A stretch of DNA of 64,000 nt, taken from the NCBI GenBank assembly GCA_027559495.1, contig JAMXSV010000021.1, positions 248,001 to 312,000 on the forward strand, read 5' to 3'. The notes beneath the pieces were generated by a model. The model was not told the origin of the DNA, ran no database searches, and was given only the letters and a program-made list of their open reading frames with translations. The translations under genes were made by a program, and so were the position numbers. Shown here one piece after another: positions 33,462 to 45,629 of the stretch (within the stretch, counting starts at the first letter, position 1; every line of letters begins with the position of its first letter). The DNA is from Aurifilum marmelostoma. Taxonomy: Eukaryota > Ascomycota > Sordariomycetes > Diaporthales > Cryphonectriaceae.

Positions 33462-36400
33462 TCAGTCCTCATCGAGATCCCGCAGCTCCTCAGTCCCAAG
33501 GCCCTCCGCTCCCTGGACACTCTCCACCCGCCCATCGCTCATAAAGACAAACACATCTCTGCCCTCCCGCATCCGACTCACCAGTATGCTAGGTCTATGC
33601 GTCACCATAACGACCGTATGGCCCCGGGACGAGAACTCTCCATCAATCACGTCGTGCACTACACCCTCGGTAACAGGATCCAGAGAGGCCGTGGCCTCAT
33701 CGAGCAGCAGCGCTGGCTTCGCTCCAGACCCACCCGAGCACAACGTCCACCTCTTGACGATTGCGCGCGCGAGAGCCAGGAGCTGCGTCTGTCCCGCTGA
33801 CAAGACGGGAAGCATAGACAGTTGTGCATCCAGAATGTCGTTTTGATCCTGACCGTCCAAGACTTGGCTGGATAAATGCTTCCATAGCTGCACTGTTGTC
33901 AGCGACGTAGCCAGTACCGCGTCCGGGACTGCGCCGGTTGCGTCCAGGTTCAGTCGGAGTGTGGCTTGTGGCATCAGAAATGGGTCCTGCGAGATGGAAA
34001 TGAAGCAGCGCTGTCTGAGCAGGGGCCGAGGGATCTCGGATATGTCTACTCCGTCCACGTTGATCCTTCCGTTGTACTCTACGAGGTGCAGGAGTGCCAG
34101 GATGAGAGTGCTTTTGCCGCTGACCATTTAAACCAAATCAGCAAATACCATACTTATAAAAAAAAATGATGGTCGCGTGTCTCCAAGCTTACCTGCCGGT
34201 GCGGCCACAAACGGCCACTTTAGACCCAGGCGCAATTTGCAGATTAATATCGTTGAGCGCTTTGCGGCTTGCACTAAACCAACAAGGTCAGTCACCATAA
34301 TAATAAAAATATACTGATCATGATCACCAAGTAAAATCCCAACTCACTCGTACGACGCAGAGACGCCATGCAGCTGGATACTGCCGCAAGAAGGCCATCC
34401 TGCACCAGGAATGACTTTCTCATCCTGCTTGTCCTCCACAGGCGTATTCTCTTTCATGCCCTTCAGCCTCGCAATCGCACCAAGTGAGATCTCCACAGAC
34501 GTGAACGACTCCACGAGGCGGAGAAGGGTGGTGTTGGCCACGAGGACCACGTTCAGGGCAACGCCGATGGAGGCGCCGTCCATGCTTCCCTTGAGGTTGA
34601 TGGCGAGAGCCATGGTGCTGATCGCTATGCCGGCGATGGTCAGGTCGAGGACGAGATTGAGCCACCGCTGGAGACAGAGGGCCAGATAGAATGCGCGCTG
34701 CGAGCTGTCCAGGGCATGGAGGTTCTGCTGTCCTGCTAGGCGCTGCCACCCGAAGGCTCGTAGAGTGGTGAGGCCCTCGACCTGGAGGGACATTAGCACA
34801 TGAAGGTGGTGCTGTCTTGGAGAGCGGTATACAAGGAACGTACCGTCTCTAGGAATGACGAAAACACTGCTGAGCGAGACTCGAGGTCGAGAAGCCGTAG
34901 TTGTCGAGATGTCATCAGATAGAAACGCTGCACGATATACACCACCAGCAGACAGAATGGCAGGGCAAGCAGCATCAGCCTCTGGACAGTGAAAAGCAGA
35001 GCCATCTGGACGAGGAGTTTCAATATCTCTGAGGATTCGTCAGATCATCTTGTACATTCAAGCAACCTCGGACCTCAAGACCTCAACTTACGAACGCACA
35101 AGGCTTGAGCCGCATTGGGCAGGTCCTTGTCGACGAGCTGAATATCTTGACTGAATCTGAGCGTGTTGTCAGTTCTGGCTCTCACGGCACATCTATGTAT
35201 GTTTCCCTAATTACCTGTTGAGAAGAGTCCCACTTTCAGTTAGTGAGAAGTATGATAATGGTGCTTTGATGACCGTCCTGAGCAGGAGTTCGTGGAGATT
35301 CAGGCCGGACCTGACAGCCACAAGCAAGATCGTGGACCTAGGGTACATGGAGGGATGAGAACATCAGCTTGTAGAGTAAATTTGCAGTGCAGAGCGGCTG
35401 AGAGAACAAACATACCACATATTACAGCTCGTGCTTATCCACGCCACCGAAACCAAGAGCACGTATCCGACCATATAGAAGGTAGACATTGACGGAGGCG
35501 CCTCGGTCCACCATTTCAGCCAGTAGCTGGGAAATGTAACACAGAAGGAGTATAACACGTTGCACGCGACCATGAAGAGGAAGTTGATCGCGCCAGCATG
35601 GCTTATATAGAACCCTACAGAACAGAACCAGTCAGCGATCCAGATGATCCTCCATACGCGGCCAATAATTATCCACGAAAAGATGACCTGCCCCTCGAGA
35701 GAGAAGATTTTGGAGAAGATGTACCACATACCGTAGAGTGAGAGGTCACCAGCTTTCCTCTTGATGTCAAGAGCTATGTCATGCGCGGCACGCTCCTGGC
35801 CCTGTAGCTTTTGGAAGCCCACAGTAACGCCCGCTGCTTCAGGTTCCTTCGCTGAACCGCCTGTGATCTTTTGCGCCGAGGTCTGATCATATTTGACCCG
35901 GGAACGAACTTGCGTCCAGTGACCCTGGACTGTGATCTTGAATCTGTCCATGAGAATTACATGGTCGGTCAAGTCAAAGTATTGTGCTGTTCAGAGACAT
36001 CAGTCGTCGCATCACAGCTTGCATAGAGGAACACGTAGGGAAACGAAATCGACCATGTGACTGACCGCTATTGCTTATCCAAAGAACCGTCGTGCCGTCC
36101 CTCCTGAAAATGCCCTGTGGACCTAGGAGATTTCCAATCACTTGCATCTCGGTCTTTGCGTCCAGAGCGCTGAATGGATCGTCTAGGATCACCACGCGGC
36201 ATCGAGCATATACGAGTCTGGCCAGTGCCTTGATACATCGGCTCGTCAGTTGCGCGAAAGAAACAGGAAAGCAAGACAGAAAAGTGTCCAAGAGGCGCAC
36301 TCACAAGACGCTGCTTTTGTCCTCCAGAAAGGTTGATACCACGGCTGCCAATCCCAGTGCTGTCGCCATCCGTAAGAGCAAGGATGTCATGATCCAAGCA

Positions 36401-39020
36401 GCATGCACTGACAGCCTCCGCATAGCGAACAGTGTCTATCAAGTCGACCGGCCCACAGATGGCTTGTTTGATCGTGCCGTCCGGGAGCCACGCAGCTTGC
36501 GAGCACAGCCCAATATTGTTGGTAGACACCTGGATGAGGCCCTCGGACAGTGGCACCTCGCCTAAGATTGTCCTGGCCAGAACCGATTTTCCGCAGCCGA
36601 CGGGTCCAGAACAAACAGTCACCTGGCCAGACCCAAGCTCGATATTGATGTCCTGAAGAATCGGGACTTCTCCATGTTTGATCCCGACAGTGACTCCTCG
36701 GAGCCTAACCGCTGGCGGCCTACCACCGTCAGAAGAACGAGTGTTCTCCTCCAAGGCTGTTCGCGGGTCATACCTAGTCGAGTCGACGAGGTAGTTCTGG
36801 ATTCGCTCGAAGCTCGAAAGGCAGGCAATGGCTCGTGGGACGATAGTCATGACCATATTGGCAGGGTGTGTGACCATAGACAAGATTGCGATCGTTGTGA
36901 ATGCTGTCTCAGCATCAAGCGCACTTGTATACCAAACACTCGCGAGCACGGCATAAAGGATCAGGGTAACGGCTGGGGTGAAGATGCCCAAAGCATTTGC
37001 TGGAGCGTGTTGCGTTAGCGATGCAACTCCTCCTATGAAGGGAGCACGCAAGACCACTCAGATCTTCGGAAGCGCAGATTATGTCGTAGGGCAAATATTA
37101 CTAACCACTGGCATTATACAGAACCATCATCCATCTAATCTTCCTGGCCTGCCCCATCTCAAACAACCTGGACTCCCGGACCAGGTCGGCCACAGCTTCG
37201 ACAAGCCCCAGTATCTTGATAGATTTCATAGAGGACAGCATATTCGCTGTGGTAGCAATGCGGTCCTGGGTGGCCGAAGTCCAGTTCTTCTGTCGGGACC
37301 TGAGGTTCTGAGCAACATATTTGCTCACACGTGAGCAGACTATTGCTGCGTCAGATATCGATCATGCAAAGAAGGGGGTTGATTGGCGTTAATAGTCCTT
37401 ACAAAAGATCAGAATCAGAGGCACGACCCAGAGCCAGCTGACCTGACGGTAGAGCATCGTCATGCCCACCAGGACTTCCAGCAAGTGGCCCCATAATTCG
37501 TGGAACATCTCCGAGGTGCCATCGAGGCTGTCCACATCGGTGCTCATGAGCGTCACAGCTCGGCCGGTATCGTATGCGTCGCTGGAGGCGCTCAGCAGCG
37601 TCGCGTAGATGAGGCTGACGAGAGCGCCCCTTGTCATCACCTTGAGCCGTGCCAGAGCACGCTGATATAAGACGGTGGAGAACTTGGATCAACCTCAACT
37701 TAGTATCATCGATGTTGCTTGAGTAGGTCTCTGGGTCTGGCCATTACTCACCGCTAATCCTGTGTAGACAAAGAACGCCGCCACCAAGATCCAGTATCCC
37801 CTGGCTGTGGCATCTGCCTCCTCGTCGTACGACTGCGACACGTAACGTATGGTCTGCTGTATCAAAACCGGCTGGGCGAACCGGAAAATAACAAGGCAGA
37901 GACGAGGCACAATAGCCGCTCTGAACGGCCGCTTGAGGCAGCGCACAAGCACCAATGGCAGAGTAGTGTTCCGTTCAGGTCGCTCTATACAGTGTAGGCC
38001 AGTATGTCAGTCCATCTGGAGGGACCCAGATATCGTGTGTGATACGACATACCTCGCTGGTCCCACGCGCGCAGCACTGCTCGTCTGAGGCTCTCGGAAG
38101 AGAATTGCTGCCCGATTCGAGGGAGATCCTCAATCTGCAGTATCTGTCTGGATCCTCGTGCCAGAATGGGATTGACCCACCAGAACAGCACGCGCTGGAC
38201 GAGCCCGGCCGTGTCCTCTGGCGACAGGTGCTTGTGTGGCGCAAGCAAGCTCGCCTCCTTGCTGTGGCTCTCCAAGACGAGCAGCACCAGCTTCACAAGA
38301 ATCCGGAGCCAGAGCAGGGTCCTGGACAGGGCAGTTCGCGGCTCGCCCGAGCCAGGAGAGAGAGCCCAGAGGATATCACAGCCGGTGCTGGCCAGGAGGT
38401 ACAGCAGAGCCAGGCCCGAAGGCTCTACAGACCTCGCGTGGGCCACAGCAGTGAGCCAGCATAGTGCACTAGCGGCCACGAGCGAGAACCACAATGCAGC
38501 TGGGGAGGATCCCTTTTCGTCGACAGCCTGCACGTCCCGGATGATGTCGACCAAGATGATAATTGGCAGCAGGGTCGCGAGAGCCTAGATGAGAGGAGGA
38601 GACGTCTGGTGTGAGTCTTTCTGAGCTTTTCTGCGCGTCTTGGTTGCTGCCATCACTTCTCTTCGTAAACTTACGAGCTTGGTGTGGCCGTGCCAGCTGG
38701 GATGGACTTTGGGCCGAGACCTGTACAACCTGCACAGCTGTGAGGAGAGAAGGGCGAGGAAGACCAGCGAGATGGCAATCGCGGCGAAGGAGAACTCGTA
38801 CGCTTCCGAGACGGCAACCTGTGCCAGCTTGAAAGCCATGGTGAAGACGAGCAGGCACGTAATGAAAGACGGCGAGAAAGGCTCGACTTGAGCCTCTCTT
38901 CCTCTTTTTGTTTCCTGCGCGCACACTCACGAGTCCCGTACCAAGCTGACCTCGCCTCAAGCTGCCAGGCTTGAAGAAAAGAAAAGAAAGACTGATCGCC
39001 AGAAATGCCCCATTCGTCAT
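33462..39020 (-). CDS. Full-length ABCC-type (MRP-like) ABC transporter, about 16 exons
   Basis: Exons on the minus strand: 39020-38931, 38818-38675, 38584-38053, 37984-37752, 37682-37403, 37339-37106, 36999-36305, 36228-36066, 35986-35732, 35614-35416, 35337-35215, 35156-35092, 35028-34844, 34781-34348, 34273-34193, 34119-33462. All phases agree and give 1456 residues. The layout is a short N-terminal membrane region, TMD1, NBD1, TMD2, NBD2. NBD1 has SGPVGCGKS (near 637), LSGGQKQRL and VVILDDPFSALD, with Asp in place of the catalytic Glu as is usual in ABCC. NBD2 has CGRTGSGKST (near 1240), a deviating signature LSAGQTQLL, and ALLLDEATASLD. The likely role is ATP-driven export of conjugates, toxicants or a metabolite at the plasma or vacuolar membrane. 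The first exon is the least certain; a Met at 38839 in strong context is an alternative start. The intron at 35615-35731 is stop-free and a multiple of three. Confidence 0.85.
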
Positions 39021-40182
39021 TCACCAGGGGCATCAAACATGCATGCACTACCGTGCAGATACGATAAACCGCGTGAGAAACACGACATGGGGCTGCTGCA
39101 TGCGCTGCTGCGGCTCAGCATGTTTTGCTTACAGTAGCCATAGGGTACTATACGTAGTAAGTAAGTAGCACTGTAGCTGTCCCCTGCAGGCGGAGCCATG
39201 ACAGATGCCGGGGGGTTTTCGTGGGGCACTGGGATGACTGATGGGAGCATGGCCCCAGAGTGTGCGAGCTCGAGGGTGAAGCATGATTCTCTTTCCTGCT
39301 AGGACGAATAGAGCAGGCAGTTTTTGAGATCCTTGACGGGGAGACTGGGAAAAAGAAAAATAAAACACGTCAGAATGCGAAGATGTGTGAGGGTTGAAAG
39401 CGAGTCAAGACCCAATTCAGCACAATTGAATATATGCAGCTGAAGCTGAGGTTGCAGCAGTGAGGGGCCCAGCCCGGTCTTGTCCTAATGTTCAGCATAT
39501 GGCCTTAAAGTTCCAATATTGATCGGAGGTCAATTGCAGGACCCCTGGACAGGAGTGCAATAGTTGTGAGTACTTCTCTGGCGTGAGCGATATATCGTAT
39601 ATCATTGTAACGAAGGTCATAACAAACTATGTATACGTCTTGCTAGTAAAGATTCAACTTCAGCGGAGATAGGTCCGACATAGGTTTGTTCCACTTCATC
39701 TTGAGATTAGACTGAACCGAACATACCATCCTGCCCATTTGAGCGATGTATCATGGGAAACACCTGGACAAATGCCTAGACTGACGACAATGGAGCCAAA
39801 GAAAGGAGGGTTGATGAGAGACTCCGCCGCATGTAGTATAAATTAAATTTAAATGATCGTAAGACGGGGTATAAAAGCCAAAAAAACCAAGGCATATGAA
39901 ATATATACCCACAAAGATCCTCCCATAATGCTTGACCTTTGCCTTGTCTTTACACATTTCCACGCCTGACATGCCTTATTCAAGTAAACCGCAGGTTTAT
40001 CAAGCGCAATGAGAATGCCACACTATTAGTATACCGCTTATGCTGTCGTGCGGGCTTCTGGCCGACAGATGTCACTGACATGCTGGCCAAAATCATTATA
40101 TACCCCTGCCCCCCCCTCCTCTTTTCTCCTTGCTGGTCGCTCCTTTTTGTCTTGTGCCTTCCGGTGGCGACCATGACACCTC
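39021..40182. other. Intergenic region between siderophore transporter and ABC transporter
   Basis: 1.16 kb between two minus-strand genes. It holds the ABC promoter and the MFS 3' UTR. Part is AT-rich (39.55-39.95 kb). No coding pattern was seen. Confidence 0.5.
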
Positions 40183-42006
40183 TCAGATCAGAACACCCTT
40201 GTTCTGCTTGCGGTCGACATTGTAGTTCTTCCACACAGCAATAGCAGGGATGGCGAGGACCAGCACGGCCGTGGCAGCAATGCAGCACTGCTTCTCATAC
40301 TCGCCCCACGCCCTGTCGATGGCGGTGCGGATGTCAGAGCCGACAGGGTACGTCTTCTGCAGGGTGTACCCGCCGTTCCAGATGGCGGTGGCGTTGGCCT
40401 TGTACTCGGCGGGCAGGTAGCTCTCCAGGGCCTGCGGGTAGGTACCGTCGTAGATGGCACCGGTGACGGCATAGCCCATGGCGCCGCCGATACTGGCGGA
40501 GAGGCTGATGAGGGACAGCATCATGGGCACGCCGTCGCGGTCGGCGGCAGCCATGACGGCCATGTCCTCGCTGATGACGAGGGTGCCGCCGGCGAAGGCG
40601 ATGAAGATCTGGCACATGATCAGGTAGCCGATGCCCTGGTCGGAGCTGCGGAAGTGGATCATGAGGCCGGCACCGAGGAACATGAGGGGCAAGCCAAAGA
40701 ACAGGGCCGTGTACTTGAAGTGCTTGGTGAAGCGCACCCAGAGGCCGAACAGCACGCCCCAGAAGGTCGAGCCGACGTTGTAGATCTGGCCCATGTAGCC
40801 GGCCATGGCCACGTCCAGATCGTAGACCACCAGCACGAAGTTCTGGTAGTACAGGTCCCAGCAGTAGAAGGAGAAGTACAGGATGGCCGCCAGGCAGCAG
40901 GCGCCGGTCACGGTGCGGCTCTTGAAGAGCTGCCACCGGACAAAGTGCGTCTTGGCAACGTAGCGCTCCCAGACGTAGAAGACGGGGAACAGCAGGATGC
41001 CGATGACAACCATGGCGATGAACTTGGCGGACTGGTACGAGGCCAGGCTGTAGGAGGCCAGGTTGAACGGCAGCAGGAACAGGAGGAAGGCGGCCATGAG
41101 CAGGATGCAGCCGATGATGTCAAACTCGTGAAAGTAGTGGACGATGGACTGCATCACCGTGCGGCCGCTGGACTGCTGCTTGTACAGGCCCATCCTCTGC
41201 GCCTTGAGCGTGTAGAACTTGAAGACGACGGCGAGCGGCGTGAAGACGAAGAACATGATGATGCAGAAGGAGCCGTACCCCCAGCGCCAGGTCGAGTGGT
41301 CGAGGTAGCTCTGGGCGGCCAGGGACGCGGTGAAGGCGGTGCAGATGAAGGGGGTGCCGACAAAGGCGAAGGCGAAGGCGCGGTTCCGCAGACCTGAGGT
41401 GTCGGCCACGAAGACATCCATGATGAGGTAGAGGGCATCGTAGCCGATCCAGTACAGGACGTAGCCGGCAGCGTAAGCGCTGGGGCCGTTGCAGGCGGCA
41501 AGGATGATCATGCCGAGCTCGTAGACGCCCACAAAGAACATGAAGGCCTCGGCACGGCCCCAGAGGTTGAGCAGCTTCGCGATGGGCAGCTTGATGATGC
41601 CGCCGACGACCGAGGCCACGACGGCGGCAGTGGTGAGCTGAGGCGACTGGGCAAAGTCGGCGTAGGCGGTGTAGTTGAAGAGGGTGGTCATGCCTTGCTG
41701 GAGGGCCAGCATGAAGAAGCAGACCCAGATCCAGGCATAGGTGCAGTAGACAGCCCATTTCGGCCAGACGAGAGCAGCGGCCTCGGCCTTCTGCACACCG
41801 AGGGAGGCGTCAGCGGTGACCTGGTCAGGACGGGCCTGGATCTCCTTCTCGTCCAGCTGCTCCAGGCTGGCCCGGGAGGAGTCGGACCCGGAGGCAGGCT
41901 GTTCGATGTCATTCTTGGTCTCGGGCAGGGCCGTGTTCTCTTTAGACTCGGACCTCTGGAAGGTCTCCGTCTCTTCAGGACGCTTGTGACGGGTTAGGAA
42001 ACCCAT
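40183..42006 (-). CDS. SIT/MirB-type siderophore-iron transporter (MFS)
   Basis: Single exon, 607 residues from the ATG at 42004-42006; the frame is open further upstream but without an ATG. A polar N-terminal region of about 80 residues precedes roughly 14 membrane segments. Family marks include [35 protein letters not shown] and [17 protein letters not shown], then STWRWGYG, and a large extracellular loop near the C-terminus before the last helix ([20 protein letters not shown]). These match fungal ferri-siderophore importers such as MirB and Sit1, which take up hydroxamate siderophores by proton symport at the plasma membrane. The specific siderophore cannot be read from the sequence. A perfect GATA-type iron-regulator site lies 0.9 kb upstream. 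The ABCC transporter follows on the same strand. Confidence 0.9.
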   Translation of the reverse strand: MGFLTRHKRPEETETFQRSESKENTALPETKNDIEQPASGSDSSRASLEQLDEKEIQARPDQVTADASLGVQKAEAAALVWPKWAVYCTYAWIWVCFFMLALQQGMTTLFNYTAYADFAQSPQLTTAAVVASVVGGIIKLPIAKLLNLWGRAEAFMFFVGVYELGMIILAACNGPSAYAAGYVLYWIGYDALYLIMDVFVADTSGLRNRAFAFAFVGTPFICTAFTASLAAQSYLDHSTWRWGYGSFCIIMFFVFTPLAVVFKFYTLKAQRMGLYKQQSSGRTVMQSIVHYFHEFDIIGCILLMAAFLLFLLPFNLASYSLASYQSAKFIAMVVIGILLFPVFYVWERYVAKTHFVRWQLFKSRTVTGACCLAAILYFSFYCWDLYYQNFVLVVYDLDVAMAGYMGQIYNVGSTFWGVLFGLWVRFTKHFKYTALFFGLPLMFLGAGLMIHFRSSDQGIGYLIMCQIFIAFAGGTLVISEDMAVMAAADRDGVPMMLSLISLSASIGGAMGYAVTGAIYDGTYPQALESYLPAEYKANATAIWNGGYTLQKTYPVGSDIRTAIDRAWGEYEKQCCIAATAVLVLAIPAIAVWKNYNVDRKQNKGVLI

Positions 42007-42892
42007 CTCTGCGACGTCGAGTGTTTGTCTGTGTCTGTCACATCGGCACTCGAAATCAGTGGGCTTGAACAGTGGTATTTGTGGAGATGGGCTGTGCAAC
42101 GAATTGCTGCCATCGTCTCGTGTGAAGCATCGGGTGGGGAAGAAGAGTAGGGATCTCTCAGCGTACCGATATAACTAAGCAGTACCCGCTTCACTGATCG
42201 CAGCCTGACCGCTTGAGCAGCAGTCTCGACGATCTCTGAACAAGTGAAGGGGTTGTCGAGGAGCAGGAGGAACAGAGCGGGCTCAAAGGCACGACACCAT
42301 GAATAAGGTGAAAGGGTTGTTGAGCCCAAGAGCATCCTCACAGGTTGGGTGGCCGGCCTTAAATAGTAAAAGGATGAGAGCTTGAGCTGCAGGGACGGCT
42401 GCTACCTGTTGCACGGACTAGGCCAAAGACGCCTGATGGTTGTTAATTTTTTCCCCTTCTCCTCCCCTCGTTTGTTCCTCTTTTTCGACCGGCGGCTACC
42501 GTCATTCGTAGAGCCCACCTACCACAGCAGCGACCTGCAGAGCCTGAGCAGGGTCAACAGGGGACCAAGAGCTCATGATCCCGGTTTAGCTCCCAGGTAG
42601 GGGGGGGGGATGGAGGGTAGCACCGTCTCTGCGACCAGAGGGGAAGGCTGCAGAGCGGATGCCTGTAACGTTCCCCACGCAGCGCCCAGCCGGCCCTTCT
42701 CCTGGTCGTCTTCCCAAAGCGTCTGTGTGCATGTCAGCTTGGCAGTGGTAAACACGGCGACGTCCTGAATCATACACTCTGCTTGACCTGACGAAACCGA
42801 AAGACGGCACATGCTGGGCCTGCGCTAGCGATTAGACAGTAATCAGATCATGGCAGAGGCGCTAACTAGCTGCAGTCCACACTGCTAGCAGG

Positions 42893-42901
42893 ATCTGATA
42901 A
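42893..42901 (+). promoter_or_regulatory. ATCWGATAA GATA site (SREA/SRE1 iron repressor type)
   Basis: ATCTGATAA is a perfect match to the extended GATA site used by the fungal iron repressors SreA, SRE and Urbs1. It lies 887 bp upstream of the siderophore transporter ATG. I found no second match elsewhere in the window by eye. About one match per 64 kb is expected by chance, so its place before an iron gene is suggestive. Confidence 0.5.
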
Positions 42902-43405
42902 CTCCTGGCAGTGGGGTTCCCACGGTGCCACGGGCGGCACACGGGATGCGAGGCCCCACCTTTCCGCCTGCACACGCTGTAATCTATGCTATCGGCCTGC
43001 CTAGGTGCGCTGTGTTTTGCCCCTCATATGGTAAATTCTCCGATGATGCTCATGACCAGACTGACGGCTTGTGGATGTCTTCCCACCAGCGACGATCTCC
43101 TGAAGCTCATGTGCCTGGTTGTTCACTTTCTGGACTCCTCCTTGATGTTATCATGATCGATCGCGGATCATGATCAGCTCCTGTCTAGTACATATACTTG
43201 TGCTGCCATGTGCCCAGCAGTGCTCATCATAATCATCGCCGCTTTCGGACCAACAAGCTAGCTGCTAGGACAACTACATACGCAGTACTCCCTGGGTAAC
43301 TATGACTATGATGGCCAGATGGCAAAGGCTGAAATTTTCTTCATCTTCTTTTTAAAGCCTAGTAAGATTTTTATCTTGTCTTGCAAGCTTACTCACTGAC
43401 AGATA

Positions 43406-43407
<2 letters not shown>

Positions 43408-43463
<56 letters not shown>
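43408..43463. repeat. CA dinucleotide microsatellite
   Basis: Unbroken CA tract of about 28 units in intergenic DNA. Confidence 0.95.
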
Positions 43464-45629
43464 TCCCCACAAAACTCTCGTTTGAAAGCGGCGCACGCGG
43501 GCCTGGACTGAATACACAACACGGCCATGCCCACTGGCTACGCACTAGCCAGCCCAACTACCATTGGGCATACATTGGCTACTCAAGTAATTAGTCGTCT
43601 CTGGACCGCGGGAGAGGCAGCGCTTGTCCTCCTCTGCCGCCTCAGTGCGGGACCATGGCTGACGGCAGTGGAGGGGGGGTCCAGCTTTCGACCGACCGAC
43701 CAACCAACATGTATCCACATCGAGAAATCCCGTAGGAATGGAAACTCGTACATTCAGTGGATCGAAAATCTCCAGGCCCTTGGCAGCCCTCGAGCCAAGC
43801 CTGAGCAAGTAAAAAAGAAGATAGGAAAAAGAAGGAAAAAAAATTCTCACGCCAGTCTAGATCCAGTGACGGGTGACAGGTGACATGATGGCCATCGCCT
43901 CATGGTGGGTGTGGGTGATGAGGAGGAGGAGGAGGAGCCCTCCGCTCGGCGACCGTGACTATCGACGACGATCTAGCTCTGGTCGTCGGCATCGTCTTGT
44001 CCCCTTGGATCGTCACAAGAGGTCTGACGAATCACCCTGGATGTGCACGGTATTTCATCATTAGCACTTGGAGATGGGGAAAATCATCGTGAACCTTGAT
44101 GATCGCGGGACGAGCAACAAGACCAGCACGCAACTCGATCTGCTGCCAGGGCATACCAATGCCACTCGGCCGTCTCTCTTTGACGGGTTGGGTCCCCACA
44201 GCAGAACCCTTCAGCAAGGCAAATTTCCCTACATATACCCACCCTGTCCACCCGCTCGGTCGCTATGCCGGAAGGCAGGTTCATCCCGCACGCAGGGGAG
44301 ACCCTTCTGTCGCAATCCAGTGGGGACCTTGCAGTAGGAGGCCTGGAGGCGTGCCCAGGCGACAGCCGCTGCAAAGTGGATCGCGCATCCTTTCAGCTGG
44401 GTCGACTTCAAGGCAATGTTCCATGTCAGCGCGGCGGTCGCCGTAGGCTCGGGTTAATTTCTCACGACGGGAGAGAACAAAACCTGAGACAAACAAAGAA
44501 GGAAAAAAAAGAAAAGAACAAAGGGGAAGGGCAAGGAAAAGTATTTCATCACATGGAAAGATCCATAGTCTCGGTAGGTCGAGATCTTCGATTATCATCA
44601 TTAGCACCAGGACGAGCTGCACATCATGATGGCTGAACTTGCTCACCAGGTGGACCGCACCTATATAAATGCGCAGACGTCTTTGCCGCGCCAAGAAGCC
44701 TCCAGTGCCATGTTACGTAGTACCGGAAGACAGGGCATTCCCGCCACTGCAGAAGGGGGGACCGCTCCGTTCCGATGGGGCATCGGCACGCAAATTTCCC
44801 CCCCATCATCATTGCCATCAGGTGTAATTGCAGACGCAGTGCAGACACGTCCTGGATATCATGATCCCGAGCTATGATGCCAGGAGTACGTCAAGTGCTC
44901 TGGTGTCTTTATAGGGGACCCACGGCAAGGAGCAGGTCACGTCAAGTTTCCACGACAGGATTGTTGGGAACCAGCGATGGCGTGGGGGTGATCGATCAGC
45001 TTGCAGCGGCATCGACAAAATGGGCGGGCCAGTAAAGGCATGTGATCAGTAGTGCTGGAGCAGGAATCCGATTGTGCTCGTCGCCTCAGCAGCCAACTCT
45101 GTTTGAGATTGCTCCCTGGGATCTAATTGGCTGCACGCACAGCTTTCCTTGATAGATGGAGGCCCGCATTTTACCCAGGCTAGGACACCAAAAACTGGCA
45201 TCTCTTTTTATAATTTTGAGAAGTCAAATTGCTGCTGTACATTCATCTCCCTGTCCTTGTTTCGCGAGGATATTTTGTGTATGTCCTTTCCCAGCTTCCA
45301 ACTCGTGTGCTCATGAGTCCAGCGCTGGACCCTCTCAGTTCTTCGAATGCCGTAGTTTCCTCTTTGCCAACTATCGCTTTTCATTATCCACACAAGGCAT
45401 GGCATCCCCTACAATCGCCGATGTCCTCCTTTTAATTTGCTCCTTATTTCCCCCTTTTTTTTCTTTTTTCTTTCTTCGTTCGTGTGTATATGTGTGATCG
45501 TGCGAAGCCAGACTTCCACCTATTCCTCCTCTCACCTTGCCGTTCTCCTTGACCCCATCCGCCTCGAAGTGGTGCTTACAATATGTCGTCATCCACTACT
45601 GCTTCCTACTCCGAGCCAGCTTGATCCCC

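Larger units (their letters stand above)
42007..45629. other. 3.6 kb gene-poor region upstream of the siderophore transporter
   Basis: No domain-bearing open frame. It contains the siderophore-transporter promoter with one ATCTGATAA site (42893-42901), a long CA microsatellite (43408-43463), A/G-rich patches (43.81-43.85 and 44.49-44.53 kb) and a TATATAAA-like site near 44662 with no gene after it. Confidence 0.5.

Noticed and set aside
40654..41397. 247-codon plus-strand frame opposite the siderophore transporter
   Set aside because: Antisense shadow, Glu/Gly/Val repeats only.
42007..42099. N-terminal extension of the siderophore transporter
   Set aside because: The frame is open upstream, but its first codon is TTG, not ATG. 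The ATG at 42006 is the first in frame.
44655..44675. TATATAAA-like site as a gene promoter
   Set aside because: No coding frame with a domain follows within 1 kb on either strand.
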